Shown: positions 1-8,736, numbered from the stretch's first letter. The stretch is 64,000 nucleotides of DNA from Oscillospiraceae bacterium (GCA_015063985.1 SVTC01000006.1:1-64000), one strand, 5' to 3'. The notes: generated from the sequence alone by a model not told the origin. Made by a program: numbers and translations.

Positions 1-61
1 GTACAATATTCTTGTTGGTATATTTGTTTTTTCATTTCAACTACATTTTACCACAAAAAGA

Positions 62-107
62 AGCCTATGTCTCCTCTTTCTTGGAAACATAGGCTCTCTT
101 TTTTTTT
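62..107. terminator. Bidirectional intrinsic terminator
   Basis: A 9-bp stem (AGCCTATGT at 62-70, ACATAGGCT at 87-95) is followed on the + strand by a T run at 98-107. On the minus strand it is followed by TTCTTTTTG. It ends the leftward gene at 143-1339 and could also end a + strand gene lying left of the window. Confidence 0.75.
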
Positions 108-142
108 GACCTTTTTTACAGCCCCTCTTTTTTTATGCCATA

Positions 143-1339
143 TTAAAGTCCGCCGAGGATCATCGCGCTCTCCGCCACAAAAGCGTATGACTGATGGAGA
201 TTCTCCCAATCCACGTGATCGCAATGCTTTATAAGCCTTGCAAGGGAGCTGTCAGCAATGGCTTTATCGCCGCAGGTAACGGCAATAAGCGCCGAAAACA
301 AAGCGTTACCCAAAACGCCGTGCTCAATTTTTCTGTGGGGAACCACCTCGCCGTGCCAAAAGGTGCTCTCCCGATAGGCAACGGAAATCCCCTTTGAAAC
401 GTTATTTTCATAATCCTCCCACAAATGGTTTATCCTTCTCCAATCAATATCAAAGCCTTCCTTGGAGTTGTCGTACTTTTTGATATCGTCAACGATCCCA
501 ACAGCCGTGATGCCGTTATTTTTCAGCCCCGCTTTATAGTATTGGGAGCCTTCCCCGTCAAGGCGGCTAAGCTCTCTTAAGCTGAGATGGGCGCAGGCGC
601 ATATCCAATTCTGCTTAGCTCCCAAAAAGGCCACAAGATCGTGGGAATAGCCGTGGGAGGCTATCTCCAGACGGCTGAATATACCGTCCGCGGGTCGCTC
701 TGCCCCAAGAGTCCTATAATATCTAAGATCCTCTTCATCACCCGTAAGCTCATAGATGACCCTTGCACAGAAAAGCAGTTTACATACTCCTCGCCACGCC
801 GAGCTGTTGCCCCAGCTGCAAAAATAAAGACCTTCGACGTCGCAGGGGATATTCCAGCCATTGTTTTTCACGGCAACGAGGGCACGCAAAAGCCGTTCCT
901 TTACCTCATCCTTATTCTTGCAAAGCTCGCTTTTATAATAACGGTACAGAGCCAATACAAAGGGTCCAAACTGATCCTCTGAGGAAAAGGGATAGTGGCT
1001 TTTTCCGTCATCCGCCACACCTCTGGCAATAAAGCCCTCCACGCTTCCAACGTCCTGTAATAAAAACATTCCATTTACAAGGATATCTATCTCGCCGCGC
1101 GTTTTTTCATCCTTGCTCTTTTCATAAGCCTCAATAAGGGAATAGAGATATACCCCCGTGAAAAAGGCTCCGTTTTCAATGGGCGTCCACCAGCCTAAGG
1201 GGTTTGGAACAGCCTTATCGCATTCCTCGGCGGTGGGGATAAACACCCTTCCCTTCTCATCGGCATAGTCAAGGACGTGGCCGTAGGGCATTCTTACAAA
1301 GCGCCTCCAGACCAGGTCGTGAAGGTATTGTATATCCAT
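143..1339 (-). CDS. Uncharacterised protein, possibly an (alpha/alpha) barrel glycan-active enzyme
   Basis: This 398-residue protein starts at the ATG at 1339, just after an AGGAG box; an in-frame upstream extension exists but has no ribosome binding site. There is no signal peptide, so it should be cytoplasmic. The sequence is rich in Trp, Tyr and His, with helical-looking stretches such as GWWTPIENGAFFTG near residue 48 and later HGYSHD and WHGE motifs. This pattern resembles alpha/alpha-toroid sugar enzymes, but I do not recognise a specific family and assign no reaction. It lies downstream of thrS in the same direction, with only a weak terminator-like hairpin between them. Confidence 0.75.
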   Translation of the reverse strand: MDIQYLHDLVWRRFVRMPYGHVLDYADEKGRVFIPTAEECDKAVPNPLGWWTPIENGAFFTGVYLYSLIEAYEKSKDEKTRGEIDILVNGMFLLQDVGSVEGFIARGVADDGKSHYPFSSEDQFGPFVLALYRYYKSELCKNKDEVKERLLRALVAVKNNGWNIPCDVEGLYFCSWGNSSAWRGVCKLLFCARVIYELTGDEEDLRYYRTLGAERPADGIFSRLEIASHGYSHDLVAFLGAKQNWICACAHLSLRELSRLDGEGSQYYKAGLKNNGITAVGIVDDIKKYDNSKEGFDIDWRRINHLWEDYENNVSKGISVAYRESTFWHGEVVPHRKIEHGVLGNALFSALIAVTCGDKAIADSSLARLIKHCDHVDWENLHQSYAFVAESAMILGGL

Positions 1340-1360
1340 ATTTTTCTCCTTAAAGCGCAA

Positions 1361-1390
1361 GGCGGCGGTGCTCCCACCGCCGCCTTTTTT
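1361..1390. terminator. GC-rich hairpin between thrS and the downstream gene
   Basis: A perfect 10-bp stem (GGCGGCGGTG at 1361-1370 with CACCGCCGCC at 1375-1384) has a 4-base loop. The clear T run follows it only on the + strand, while both flanking genes run on the minus strand. On the minus strand the tail is TTGCGCTTT, so termination there would be partial. Confidence 0.5.
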
Positions 1391-1391
1391 A

Positions 1392-3155
1392 TTAAAGTCT
1401 TTCTCTGGTTTCTCTTGTGATCTTTTCAACAAAGGCTTCAAGACTCATTGTTTCGGTGGTTGCGGTGTCACGGCTTCTGATGGAAACAGTGCCCTCCTCC
1501 GCCTCCTTCTGACCGACGATCACCATATAAGGTACTCTGTCAACTACCTGAGCCTCACGGATCATATAACCGATCTTCTCGTTTCTGGAATCCAGCTCGC
1601 AACGGATCTTAGCCGCTCTGAGAGCCTGATATACCTTGTCGCCGTACTCAGCCCACTTTTCACTTACAAGCAATACCTTTGCCTGAGTGGGAGCAAGCCA
1701 TACGGGGAACTTACCTGCAAAGTGCTCGGTTATGATACCGATAAAGCGCTCGATGGAGCCGAAGCACACTCTGTGGATCATAATGGGACGCTGCTTTTCG
1801 CCCTTCTCGTCAACGTATTCAAGATCGAAGTTAAGGGGCATCTGGAAGTCAAGCTGAATAGTACCGCACTGCCAGGTCCTGCCCAGAGAATCCTCCAGAT
1901 GGAAGTCGATCTTGGGACCGTAGAAGGCTCCGTCGCCCTCGTTGATAGTGTAAGGCAAGCCCAGCTTTTCCAAAGCAGCCTTAAGACCCTCGGTTGCTGC
2001 CTCCCAATCCTCATCGCTGCCCATGCTGTCCTCGGGACGGGTGGAAAGCTCTACGTTATACTTGAAGCCGAACTTGTTGTATACCTCGTTGATGAGGTGA
2101 ACAACGCCGACTATCTCATCGGTGATCTGCTCACGGCGCATAAATATGTGAGCATCGTCTTGCGTAAAGCATCTTACTCTGAAAAGACCGTGCAGAGCAC
2201 CCTTAAGCTCGTGGCGGTGTACCAAGCCAAGCTCTCCCATTCTTATGGGAAGATCTCTGTAGCTGTGGGGCTGACTGCGGTATACCATAACTCCGCCGGG
2301 GCAGTTCATGGGCTTAACGCAGTAGGTCTCTTCATCGATGGTGGTGGAGTACATATTGTCCTTGTAATGATCCCAATGTCCGCTGGTCTCCCAGAGCTTG
2401 CGGTTCATTATCATAGGAGTCTGTACCTCAACGTAATCCTCTCTGGAATGAATGTCTCTCCAGTAGTCCACAAGAGTGTTCTTTAAGGTCATACCCTTGG
2501 GAAGGAAGAAGGGGAATCCGGGAGCCTCCTCCTGGAGCATAAACAGACCCATCTCCTTACCGATGCGGCGGTGATCGCGCTTTTCAGCCTCTTCAAGAAG
2601 CTTGAGATAATCATCCAGCTCCTGCTGAGAGGCAAAGGCTATACCCTTGATCCTGGTGAGCATCTTGTTGTTTTTGTCGTTCTTCCAATATGCACCGGAC
2701 TGAGTCATGATCTTAAAGGCCTTAAGCGCCTTGGTGTAGCAAAGATGGGGGCCGACGCACATATCGATATAGTCGCCCTGCTGATAGAAGCTGATAGCGG
2801 CATCATCGGGAAGATCGCCTATGTGCTCCACCTTGTATTTTTCTCCGCGGCTCTCCATAAGAGCAATTGCTTCCTCTCTGGGAAGGATGTAGGGCTTAAT
2901 GGGAAGATTTTCCTTAACGATCTTTCTCATTTCCTGCTCGATAGCCTGAAGATCCTCATCGTCCAGCTTTTTCTCGCCGAGGTCAACGTCATAATAAAAG
3001 CCGTTTTCCGTTGCGGGGCCGTATGCAAAGATAGCCTCGGGATGAAGCCTCTTGATGGCCTGAGCCATAATGTGCGCCGCACTGTGTCTGATAACGTGAA
3101 GCTCCTGGTCGGGAGCGCACTGGTCGCTTACGCCGTTGTTGTAGATTACCTTCAT
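1392..3155 (-). CDS. thrS: Threonyl-tRNA synthetase, TGS-less form
   Basis: This class II synthetase charges tRNA-Thr with threonine in the cytoplasm. The ATG at 3155 follows a purine-rich site, giving 587 residues. The editing (N2) domain motif IRHSAAH begins near residue 22, so the N-terminal TGS/N1 domain of the usual ~640-residue enzyme is absent. The catalytic core shows the zinc-binding cysteine in PMNCPGG, motif 2 around HRHELKGALHGLFRVR with the QDDAHIF stretch, and motif 3 in GSIERFIG. The anticodon-binding domain follows. Expression is very likely controlled by the T-box leader directly upstream. Confidence 0.97.
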   Translation of the reverse strand: MKVIYNNGVSDQCAPDQELHVIRHSAAHIMAQAIKRLHPEAIFAYGPATENGFYYDVDLGEKKLDDEDLQAIEQEMRKIVKENLPIKPYILPREEAIALMESRGEKYKVEHIGDLPDDAAISFYQQGDYIDMCVGPHLCYTKALKAFKIMTQSGAYWKNDKNNKMLTRIKGIAFASQQELDDYLKLLEEAEKRDHRRIGKEMGLFMLQEEAPGFPFFLPKGMTLKNTLVDYWRDIHSREDYVEVQTPMIMNRKLWETSGHWDHYKDNMYSTTIDEETYCVKPMNCPGGVMVYRSQPHSYRDLPIRMGELGLVHRHELKGALHGLFRVRCFTQDDAHIFMRREQITDEIVGVVHLINEVYNKFGFKYNVELSTRPEDSMGSDEDWEAATEGLKAALEKLGLPYTINEGDGAFYGPKIDFHLEDSLGRTWQCGTIQLDFQMPLNFDLEYVDEKGEKQRPIMIHRVCFGSIERFIGIITEHFAGKFPVWLAPTQAKVLLVSEKWAEYGDKVYQALRAAKIRCELDSRNEKIGYMIREAQVVDRVPYMVIVGQKEAEEGTVSIRSRDTATTETMSLEAFVEKITRETRERL

Positions 3156-3173
3156 ATTTCTTCTCCTGTTTAT

Positions 3174-3412
3174 AAAAAAATAAAAAAGCACACTCAAAGG
3201 CCTATGGCCTTCAAGGGTGCAGTGCACGGTTCCACCTTGAAATTTAACTCCTTTTACCCTATAACGGAGGTCAACCGTTTGCGCTTACTGAGATTTGGGC
3301 GCAAAAGCTCGGGAACGGTCTTCGCACGATCTCTTTTGCAGGAGGCTTACAGCCGAGACCTCCCTCTCTGAGCAAAATCCAAGGGCTACTCTTTCCTTCA
3401 TAGCTTTTATTA
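3174..3412 (-). ncRNA. T-box riboswitch leader of thrS
   Basis: On the minus strand the conserved T-box sequence AAGGTGGAACCGTGC lies at 3224-3238. It is followed by a terminator stem (3191-3202 with 3206-3219) and a U-rich tail at 3174-3189, just before the thrS ribosome binding site. The upstream part folds into a long stem I. An ACC codon near 3330, in the context AAGACCGTTCC, is a plausible threonine specifier but its assignment is tentative. Uncharged tRNA-Thr would favour antitermination. Confidence 0.93.
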
Positions 3413-3419
3413 CCTATCC

Positions 3420-3448
3420 ATTATATCAGTAAATCCTCGCTCTGTCAA
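3420..3448 (-). promoter_or_regulatory. Promoter of the thrS T-box transcript
   Basis: On the minus strand a perfect TTGACA (3443-3448) and a perfect TATAAT (3420-3425) are separated by 17 bases, with an extended -10 TGA. Transcription would start near 3412. Confidence 0.9.
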
Positions 3449-3465
3449 GAAAAACTTTAAAAAAC

Positions 3466-3497
3466 CTCGGCGAGCGTTTAAAAGCTGCTCGCCGAGG
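3466..3497 (-). terminator. Terminator of the zinc-finger/nuclease gene (copy 1 of a duplicated hairpin)
   Basis: A 10-bp stem CTCGGCGAGC/GCTCGCCGAG has an 11-base loop. On the minus strand it is followed by GTTTTTTAAAG. The same 32 bases recur at 5968-5999. Confidence 0.85.
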
Positions 3498-3505
3498 GGG
3501 GACAT

Positions 3506-5869
3506 TTATTTTTTCAGCTTATAACAATTGGGACAACCTGTCCCGTTCATCCTTGATTTAATGGCGGCTTCCCATTCATGCCCTTTTTCGCATATCCACC
3601 AAACTTTTTTATTGCTCCCTGCAGTAACATCAGTCGGTGAAATGTCGGTATTTTTGGAATAATTCCATTCTTTAATCAATTCGGGATGTTTTTCTGCCAA
3701 ACTTCCTTTTTTCAAAAGAAGGGTTCGGTTTCTATTCAAGGCACTTTTTACCTTTGCACAAGTCGGACATCCTCTACCTCTTGTTCGAGATGCTACTGTA
3801 GCTTCCCATTCATGCCCCTTTTCACATATCCACCACACTTTTTTATTACTAACACATGTAATAATCTCCGGCAACAAACCGCCATTCTTTCCATAATTCC
3901 ATTCCTTGACTAATTCCGGGTTTTGTGATGCCAGATCATTGTAACCTTTTGTGACAATCTGTCCGGCGCAGCGAGGACATCCGTTTCTCTTTCTGGAATT
4001 AGCCACCGCATCCCATTGATAGCCACATACTTTACACTTCCAATTTATTCGCTTTGTAGAGCCGTAAGAGATGTGCCATGGCGTAAGCTTTCCGTTCTTT
4101 TCTTGATCCCACTCATCAATCAACCAGGGATATTTTGCCGCTAAGCTGTTTGCCTTTTCATGCATAGCATACTGTTCAAGTATCAACATCCGGTCTCGTT
4201 TTATATCTACATCCACAGCTGCCAAACCGCAAATCTCTGTGAGCCTATGAATCACGCAGTCAAGGTTAGTATAATCGCTGTTCACATATTGATAGAATAT
4301 CGTATCCCCTTCAAAAAGCATCTTATCACTTTCGTATATCGCTATCATACGAATTCCACGATTACGGAAAAAACTGTATTTTTCCTCATCCTGCAATTTT
4401 CGATTCTTATGGTAATACATGCCATTGTATTCTATTCCGATATTTAATTCAGGTAAGAATATATCAATCTCACGTCCTTCAATTATATAGCGGTTAACAG
4501 CCTTTGTCACCTTCGAAAGATATAAAAACAAAGCTTGTTCAGGGAAGGAAGTGCTATGTTCCTTGTTACATTCGGGACAACCCCGCCCTCTTATTCGGGA
4601 AGCCACCATGGCTTTCCATTCATGCCCTTTTTCGCACACCCACCAAACTTTTTTATTGCTCCCCGGAGCTACGTCAGTGGGTAACAAACTTGTGTTTTTA
4701 TCATAATTCCATTCAGCTGCAATTTCCGGATGGATAGATGCAAGATCGTTCATGCCTTTTATGACGATTCTGTTTGCACAAATAGGACATCCTGTGCCGA
4801 GAGAAGTTCTGGAATAAATCGAAGTAAAGTATTCTTCTCCGCAATCCGGGCAAAGCCACCAAACCTTTTTGTCATTGTGAGCAGTGATCTTATCCGGTGT
4901 AAGCGGAAAGTTTTTGGGATGCCACTGTTTACTGATATCGGGAAATTTTGAGGCTAAATCATTGAAGCCAGCCAAAACCTCCTTTCCCGCACAAATATGG
5001 CATCCTGCTCCCGAAACTCTGTTATATACAGCAGCTTCCCAGCTATGACCGCAAACACCCTTCCACCAAACGATTTCTCTTGAACTTTTGTGGACCTGAG
5101 AGGGGAGCAAGGGAGCATTCTTTTCAAAATCCCACTCCTTTGCGATTTCCGGAAACTCCTCTTCCAAGGAGCCGCGTCTTTCTATCGTGTTTTGGGTTCT
5201 GGTTTTACCTCGCTGTATTTTCATACAGATTGGGCAACCGCTGTTTTTTAATGTCCTACCAATTATTTTTGTTTTCCAATGATGTCCGCAATCTTTACAT
5301 ATCCAATTAACCGATTTGTTTGAGCCTTCAAGGTATTCCTCGGGAAGGTGTTCATTGTTTTCGTAATCCCATTCCTCGAGCAGATGGGGATGGGTTGTAG
5401 CCAGGTCCGTTTCACCTTTTATAGGGAGCTTTCTCGCACAATATGGGCAAGCCGATCCCATAACTGTTCTGTGATCTATTCTTGCCACGTACTTATGCCC
5501 CTTATCACATATCCAATGGACATGTTTTGTGGAACCGTGAGACAAAAGATCCGGGTTTAAAGATAATTTATTATTTTCTTCCCAATCCCATTCCTTAATC
5601 AACTGAGGATGGGTCGTGGCCAAGTCCGTTTCGCCCTTAACAGGAAGCAGTCCTGCGCAATAAGGGCAGCCCGATCCCGATATTGTTCTATTGGATATAT
5701 TCGCTAGGTATTTATGCCCTTTTGGGCATATCCAATGGGCACGTTTTGAGGTGCCGTGAGTTAATATATTGGGATCTAAAAATAGTTTATTATTTTCTTC
5801 CCAATCCCATTCAGACATGAGTTGGGGAAAATCACGCAAATATTTCTTTTCTGCCGTAATGCCCACCAC
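3506..5869 (-). CDS. Nine-repeat treble-clef zinc-finger protein with an embedded Vsr-like nuclease domain
   Basis: The 787-residue protein contains nine copies of a ~55-residue unit. Each unit has a 'EW..EKN' start, a GS.K..WW.C....H.W core and a CP.C end; the CP.C/CH.C pairs lie near residues 68, 141, 212, 290, 361, 431, 631, 701 and 779. This matches the treble-clef/zinc-ribbon family (DUF4379 type). Between repeats 6 and 7 (about 440-550) lies a Vsr/PD-(D/E)XK-like domain, with EIDIFLP (D469) and IEYNGMYYHK (E480). The GTG start at 5869 has no clear ribosome binding site, so the start is uncertain. The gene is visibly more A/T rich than its neighbours. DNA binding and cleavage are inferred; no substrate is known. 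Confidence 0.88.
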   Translation of the reverse strand: MVGITAEKKYLRDFPQLMSEWDWEENNKLFLDPNILTHGTSKRAHWICPKGHKYLANISNRTISGSGCPYCAGLLPVKGETDLATTHPQLIKEWDWEENNKLSLNPDLLSHGSTKHVHWICDKGHKYVARIDHRTVMGSACPYCARKLPIKGETDLATTHPHLLEEWDYENNEHLPEEYLEGSNKSVNWICKDCGHHWKTKIIGRTLKNSGCPICMKIQRGKTRTQNTIERRGSLEEEFPEIAKEWDFEKNAPLLPSQVHKSSREIVWWKGVCGHSWEAAVYNRVSGAGCHICAGKEVLAGFNDLASKFPDISKQWHPKNFPLTPDKITAHNDKKVWWLCPDCGEEYFTSIYSRTSLGTGCPICANRIVIKGMNDLASIHPEIAAEWNYDKNTSLLPTDVAPGSNKKVWWVCEKGHEWKAMVASRIRGRGCPECNKEHSTSFPEQALFLYLSKVTKAVNRYIIEGREIDIFLPELNIGIEYNGMYYHKNRKLQDEEKYSFFRNRGIRMIAIYESDKMLFEGDTIFYQYVNSDYTNLDCVIHRLTEICGLAAVDVDIKRDRMLILEQYAMHEKANSLAAKYPWLIDEWDQEKNGKLTPWHISYGSTKRINWKCKVCGYQWDAVANSRKRNGCPRCAGQIVTKGYNDLASQNPELVKEWNYGKNGGLLPEIITCVSNKKVWWICEKGHEWEATVASRTRGRGCPTCAKVKSALNRNRTLLLKKGSLAEKHPELIKEWNYSKNTDISPTDVTAGSNKKVWWICEKGHEWEAAIKSRMNGTGCPNCYKLKK

Positions 5870-5967
5870 GTTTCTGTATCGCTGTATCTAAAAATTATTA
5901 TAACATACACTAGCTGTTTTTTCAACATACTTTAAATTTATCAATTTATTCTCTTCAAAGAAAAAAA

Positions 5968-5999
5968 CTCGGCGAGCGTTTAAAAGCTGCTCGCCGAGG
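5968..5999 (-). terminator. Terminator of the aminotransferase operon (copy 2 of a duplicated hairpin)
   Basis: These 32 bases are identical to 3466-3497, followed on the minus strand by seven T residues. It lies 20 bases past the stop codon of the DegT-family gene. Confidence 0.88.
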
Positions 6000-6019
6000 G
6001 CTTAAGTTTTTCACCTATG

Positions 6020-7183
6020 TCATTTAAGTGCTGCCTTTATTTTATTGACTGTATCATCAAGCTTTTCTTTAGTATAAAGAGGGCTTATGCCCACGTAGAC
6101 CGTGCGGGAAAGAAGGTCCAAGGTGTCGGGACACATATCGGGGCTGTAATCGGGAATAATGCCTTTATTAGCCTCCATCAAAAATGGATCCATCAAGGGG
6201 TGAAGCGCGCCCTTTTTCTGCATAATGGGAGTCCAGTTGGAATAAACGTGCTTGCCCGTATTAATGGGAACTGTCTTATTGGTAGCCTCTGCAAGCTTAG
6301 CGGCCTCTTCAGCGGAGTCGAATCTCAATGCCAGAGTGGTCGCGCAGTCTCCATCGGGATCATTGGAGGGAACAAATTTGCAAACATCGCCAAGGCGCTC
6401 CTCCAAATACCTTTTATTGGCTCTCATTGCAGAAAGGAAGCCTTCCAATCTCTTCAACTGAACTCTGAGCAGAGCAGCGCTTAACTCATTGGTCCTGTAC
6501 TCGTTTCCGCAAACGAGCTCTGCGGTCTTTCTGTCGATCTGCTCTCCGAAAAATGCCACCGCACTGCTGTCATGATATACCAGAGCCTTCTCCCATACCT
6601 TTTTGTCCTTAACAAACAAAGCTCCGCCCTCTCCGGAGGTAATTATCTTGTAATAGTTAAAGCTGAGAGCGCCGCCGTCGCCAAAGGTACCCAATCTTTG
6701 TCCCATAAAGCTGCCGCCGTCTGCCTGGCAAGCATCCTCTACGATCTTCAGTCCGTGCTTTTGGGCAATGGCGCAAAGCCTTTCCATATTGCAGGGAAAG
6801 CCCTGAATATGAACGGGCATTATTGCCTTTGTTGCGGGAGTAAGCTTTTTAAGAACGTCCTCGCAAGATAGCGTCAGAGTCTCATCCACCTCCGCTATCA
6901 CGGGGATAGCACCTGCGGCAACCACGGCAAGAGGAGTTGCCATATAAGTATAAGCGGGAACTATGACCTGATCGCCCGGGCCGATACCCAACGCAATAAG
7001 TGCGGTAGTCAAGGCAGCAAATCCGCTTGTCATAAGTATGGCGTGAGGAGTATTGAACATCTGCTCCAATTCCCTCTCAACATTGTACGAATGACGGTAA
7101 GGGCCGTCGTTGATCTTAAAAAGCTCTTTTGATCTTATTACCTCACTCAAGGCATCGATCTCTTCCTGACCTAAGTAGTACAT
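6020..7183 (-). CDS. DegT/DnrJ/EryC1/StrS-family PLP aminotransferase
   Basis: The 387-residue protein belongs to the sugar/cyclitol aminotransferase family. The PLP lysine is K179 in SFNYYKIITSGEGG. The conserved EDACQ (150-154), with D150 positioned to contact the PLP ring nitrogen, and the phosphate-contacting TSGFAAL near residue 52 are intact. The ribosome binding site AAAGGAAG precedes ATG 7183. It is the second gene of an operon with the ceramidase-fold gene 12 bases upstream, and a hairpin terminator follows. The family aminates keto-sugars, keto-cyclitols or similar substrates. The exact substrate cannot be read from the sequence. Confidence 0.9.
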   Translation of the reverse strand: MYYLGQEEIDALSEVIRSKELFKINDGPYRHSYNVERELEQMFNTPHAILMTSGFAALTTALIALGIGPGDQVIVPAYTYMATPLAVVAAGAIPVIAEVDETLTLSCEDVLKKLTPATKAIMPVHIQGFPCNMERLCAIAQKHGLKIVEDACQADGGSFMGQRLGTFGDGGALSFNYYKIITSGEGGALFVKDKKVWEKALVYHDSSAVAFFGEQIDRKTAELVCGNEYRTNELSAALLRVQLKRLEGFLSAMRANKRYLEERLGDVCKFVPSNDPDGDCATTLALRFDSAEEAAKLAEATNKTVPINTGKHVYSNWTPIMQKKGALHPLMDPFLMEANKGIIPDYSPDMCPDTLDLLSRTVYVGISPLYTKEKLDDTVNKIKAALK

Positions 7184-7195
7184 TTTTTCTTCCTT

Positions 7196-8509
7196 TCAAT
7201 CTTTATTATATAATTCTTCAAGATGCTTCACTGTCTGATCTATCAAGCGAACGTCGCAATCGTCTGTAAAAGGCTGTACGTCACGTACGAGGAACACCTC
7301 TATCTCATAGCCTCCCCTGCATATCTGATCGTGAGAGGGAAAATAGGCTTCAGAACCATTGGAATTGGACAGAGTCAAGGTATGTGCAAAAGGGGAAAAC
7401 TCAGCCGTTTTCAAGCCGATAAAGCTGAATAGCTCAAAGGGGCAGGAAATAAAGACAACTTCACCGAGAGCGATAATGGTCTGCTTATAGCTGAAAAACT
7501 CCTTTTCCTCATAGCCATTGCCGTATGAATCAAGAACCGCTTTATAGTAGCCTCCCTTTGCTCCCGCAATGTTCACCTTTCTGTCCTTATATTTAGCCCA
7601 GCCGACCTGCGCCTCTTCCATTGAGATCCTCTTCTTAAGAGGCAGCTCTACGGTTTTACAGGATACCTTAAGCTCGGGCTCGCTGTAGATCTTGGGATAA
7701 GCATATATCCTCGCCGCATCCGCCGCGGCGACGGCACCCACCTCCATTGCACCGCGCACGTCTCTGTCCTCGGTGGTCTTTTTATTGGTAAGTCTGGGTC
7801 CGACGTCTCCCTCGGGACCGTTAACAAAGGCGGTAGTTACTCCGCTGACGGTTTCCCGTTCCATCGTGTCCACCATCACTCCCGGCCAATCCCGTCCGAT
7901 ACAGTGAGCCGCGCCCGAGGCTGTGGGATGGCAACCGTAGTGAATTATATTGCAAAGCGGCTTTTTGTTGTTATCGGCAAAGCAAAGTACGGTCATTTTA
8001 GGATCGAAGGAGCCTCGGGGATCCTGACCGAGAACTATCTTAAAATCTCTGGTCATCTCTCTGCGGTTTATTCCCACCAAGCTCTCTCCGAAAAGAGTAC
8101 AAAGCTTTGCTTCGTCAGCATTATTGCAGGCATCCCGACTCGCCTCCAGAACAGCCGGAATCAGCTTTGCTTCGATATATTCAAAATCGGGATCGCCCCA
8201 GCCTGCCATTCCGCCAAGCGTGGGACCCGTATGGGTATGGATAGCGTGAAGGATTATATGATCCGCATCGATCCTGGTAGCTTCACTGACGATACCGCGT
8301 ATCCTATAGTTTAAAGCATTGGGAATCAAGCAAAGATCGCAGCTTATCAAAAGCGCCCTTGTACTCCCTTGAGAAAAGTAAAACGCCGTAACCGAAAGCA
8401 GATCGTGAATGCTGTCGCTTACAAGGTTTGGTCTGTAGCCGTAAAGGCAGGTTCCTATCTTGGGGGTAATATCCCTTCTTGCCACACCGATCTTAAATGT
8501 TTTATTCAT
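7196..8509 (-). CDS. Neutral ceramidase-fold zinc hydrolase (PF04734-like), serine nucleophile not conserved
   Basis: This 437-residue protein shows the N-terminal KIGVARRDITP signature and the zinc-ligand motif HTHTGP at 91-96. H194 in HYGCHPTASG is a further likely ligand. There is no signal peptide, so it is probably cytoplasmic, unlike classic secreted neutral ceramidases. The loop that normally carries the catalytic serine (GDVSPN type) reads EGDVGPR here (G237), so ceramide amidase activity is doubtful. It leads an operon with the DegT aminotransferase and is divergent from the AraC gene at 8884. A second family member lies at 58064-59407. Confidence 0.85.
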   Translation of the reverse strand: MNKTFKIGVARRDITPKIGTCLYGYRPNLVSDSIHDLLSVTAFYFSQGSTRALLISCDLCLIPNALNYRIRGIVSEATRIDADHIILHAIHTHTGPTLGGMAGWGDPDFEYIEAKLIPAVLEASRDACNNADEAKLCTLFGESLVGINRREMTRDFKIVLGQDPRGSFDPKMTVLCFADNNKKPLCNIIHYGCHPTASGAAHCIGRDWPGVMVDTMERETVSGVTTAFVNGPEGDVGPRLTNKKTTEDRDVRGAMEVGAVAAADAARIYAYPKIYSEPELKVSCKTVELPLKKRISMEEAQVGWAKYKDRKVNIAGAKGGYYKAVLDSYGNGYEEKEFFSYKQTIIALGEVVFISCPFELFSFIGLKTAEFSPFAHTLTLSNSNGSEAYFPSHDQICRGGYEIEVFLVRDVQPFTDDCDVRLIDQTVKHLEELYNKD

Positions 8510-8717
8510 TCCAAGCCTCTCTTTCTCTTCATTTCAATACCGATTTTAGTCCCTTCGTACCACAAAAATTATTCAAGCGGAAAAAAGCACTTTTTCTTTT
8601 AATACTTTACCGAAAAAAACAATGATCACATCAATCCTACCTCCCAATCGATCAATAAAACGGCTTATTCCAACGCATTTTGCTGTTTTCAAGCTTGTTT
8701 TTCAAGCAAGCTCTTAT

Positions 8718-8736
8718 CCCCGGCTTATTGTCGGGG
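8718..8736. other. GC-rich hairpin in the divergent intergenic region
   Basis: A 7-bp stem, CCCCGGC (8718-8724) with GTCGGGG (8730-8736), lies in the 374-base gap between the ceramidase-fold gene and the AraC gene. A small GCTTG/CAAGC hairpin lies near 8693-8707. On the minus strand these could be part of the operon's 5' leader. No gene was found in the gap; its right end carries the AraC promoters. Confidence 0.4.

Noticed and set aside
1368-2486. A 372-codon + strand frame opposite thrS
   Set aside because: It mirrors thrS, which has complete family motifs; no independent signal supports it.
3466-5999. The duplicated hairpin as a CRISPR repeat
   Set aside because: Only two copies, 2.5 kb apart, each followed by a T run after a gene; they behave as terminators.
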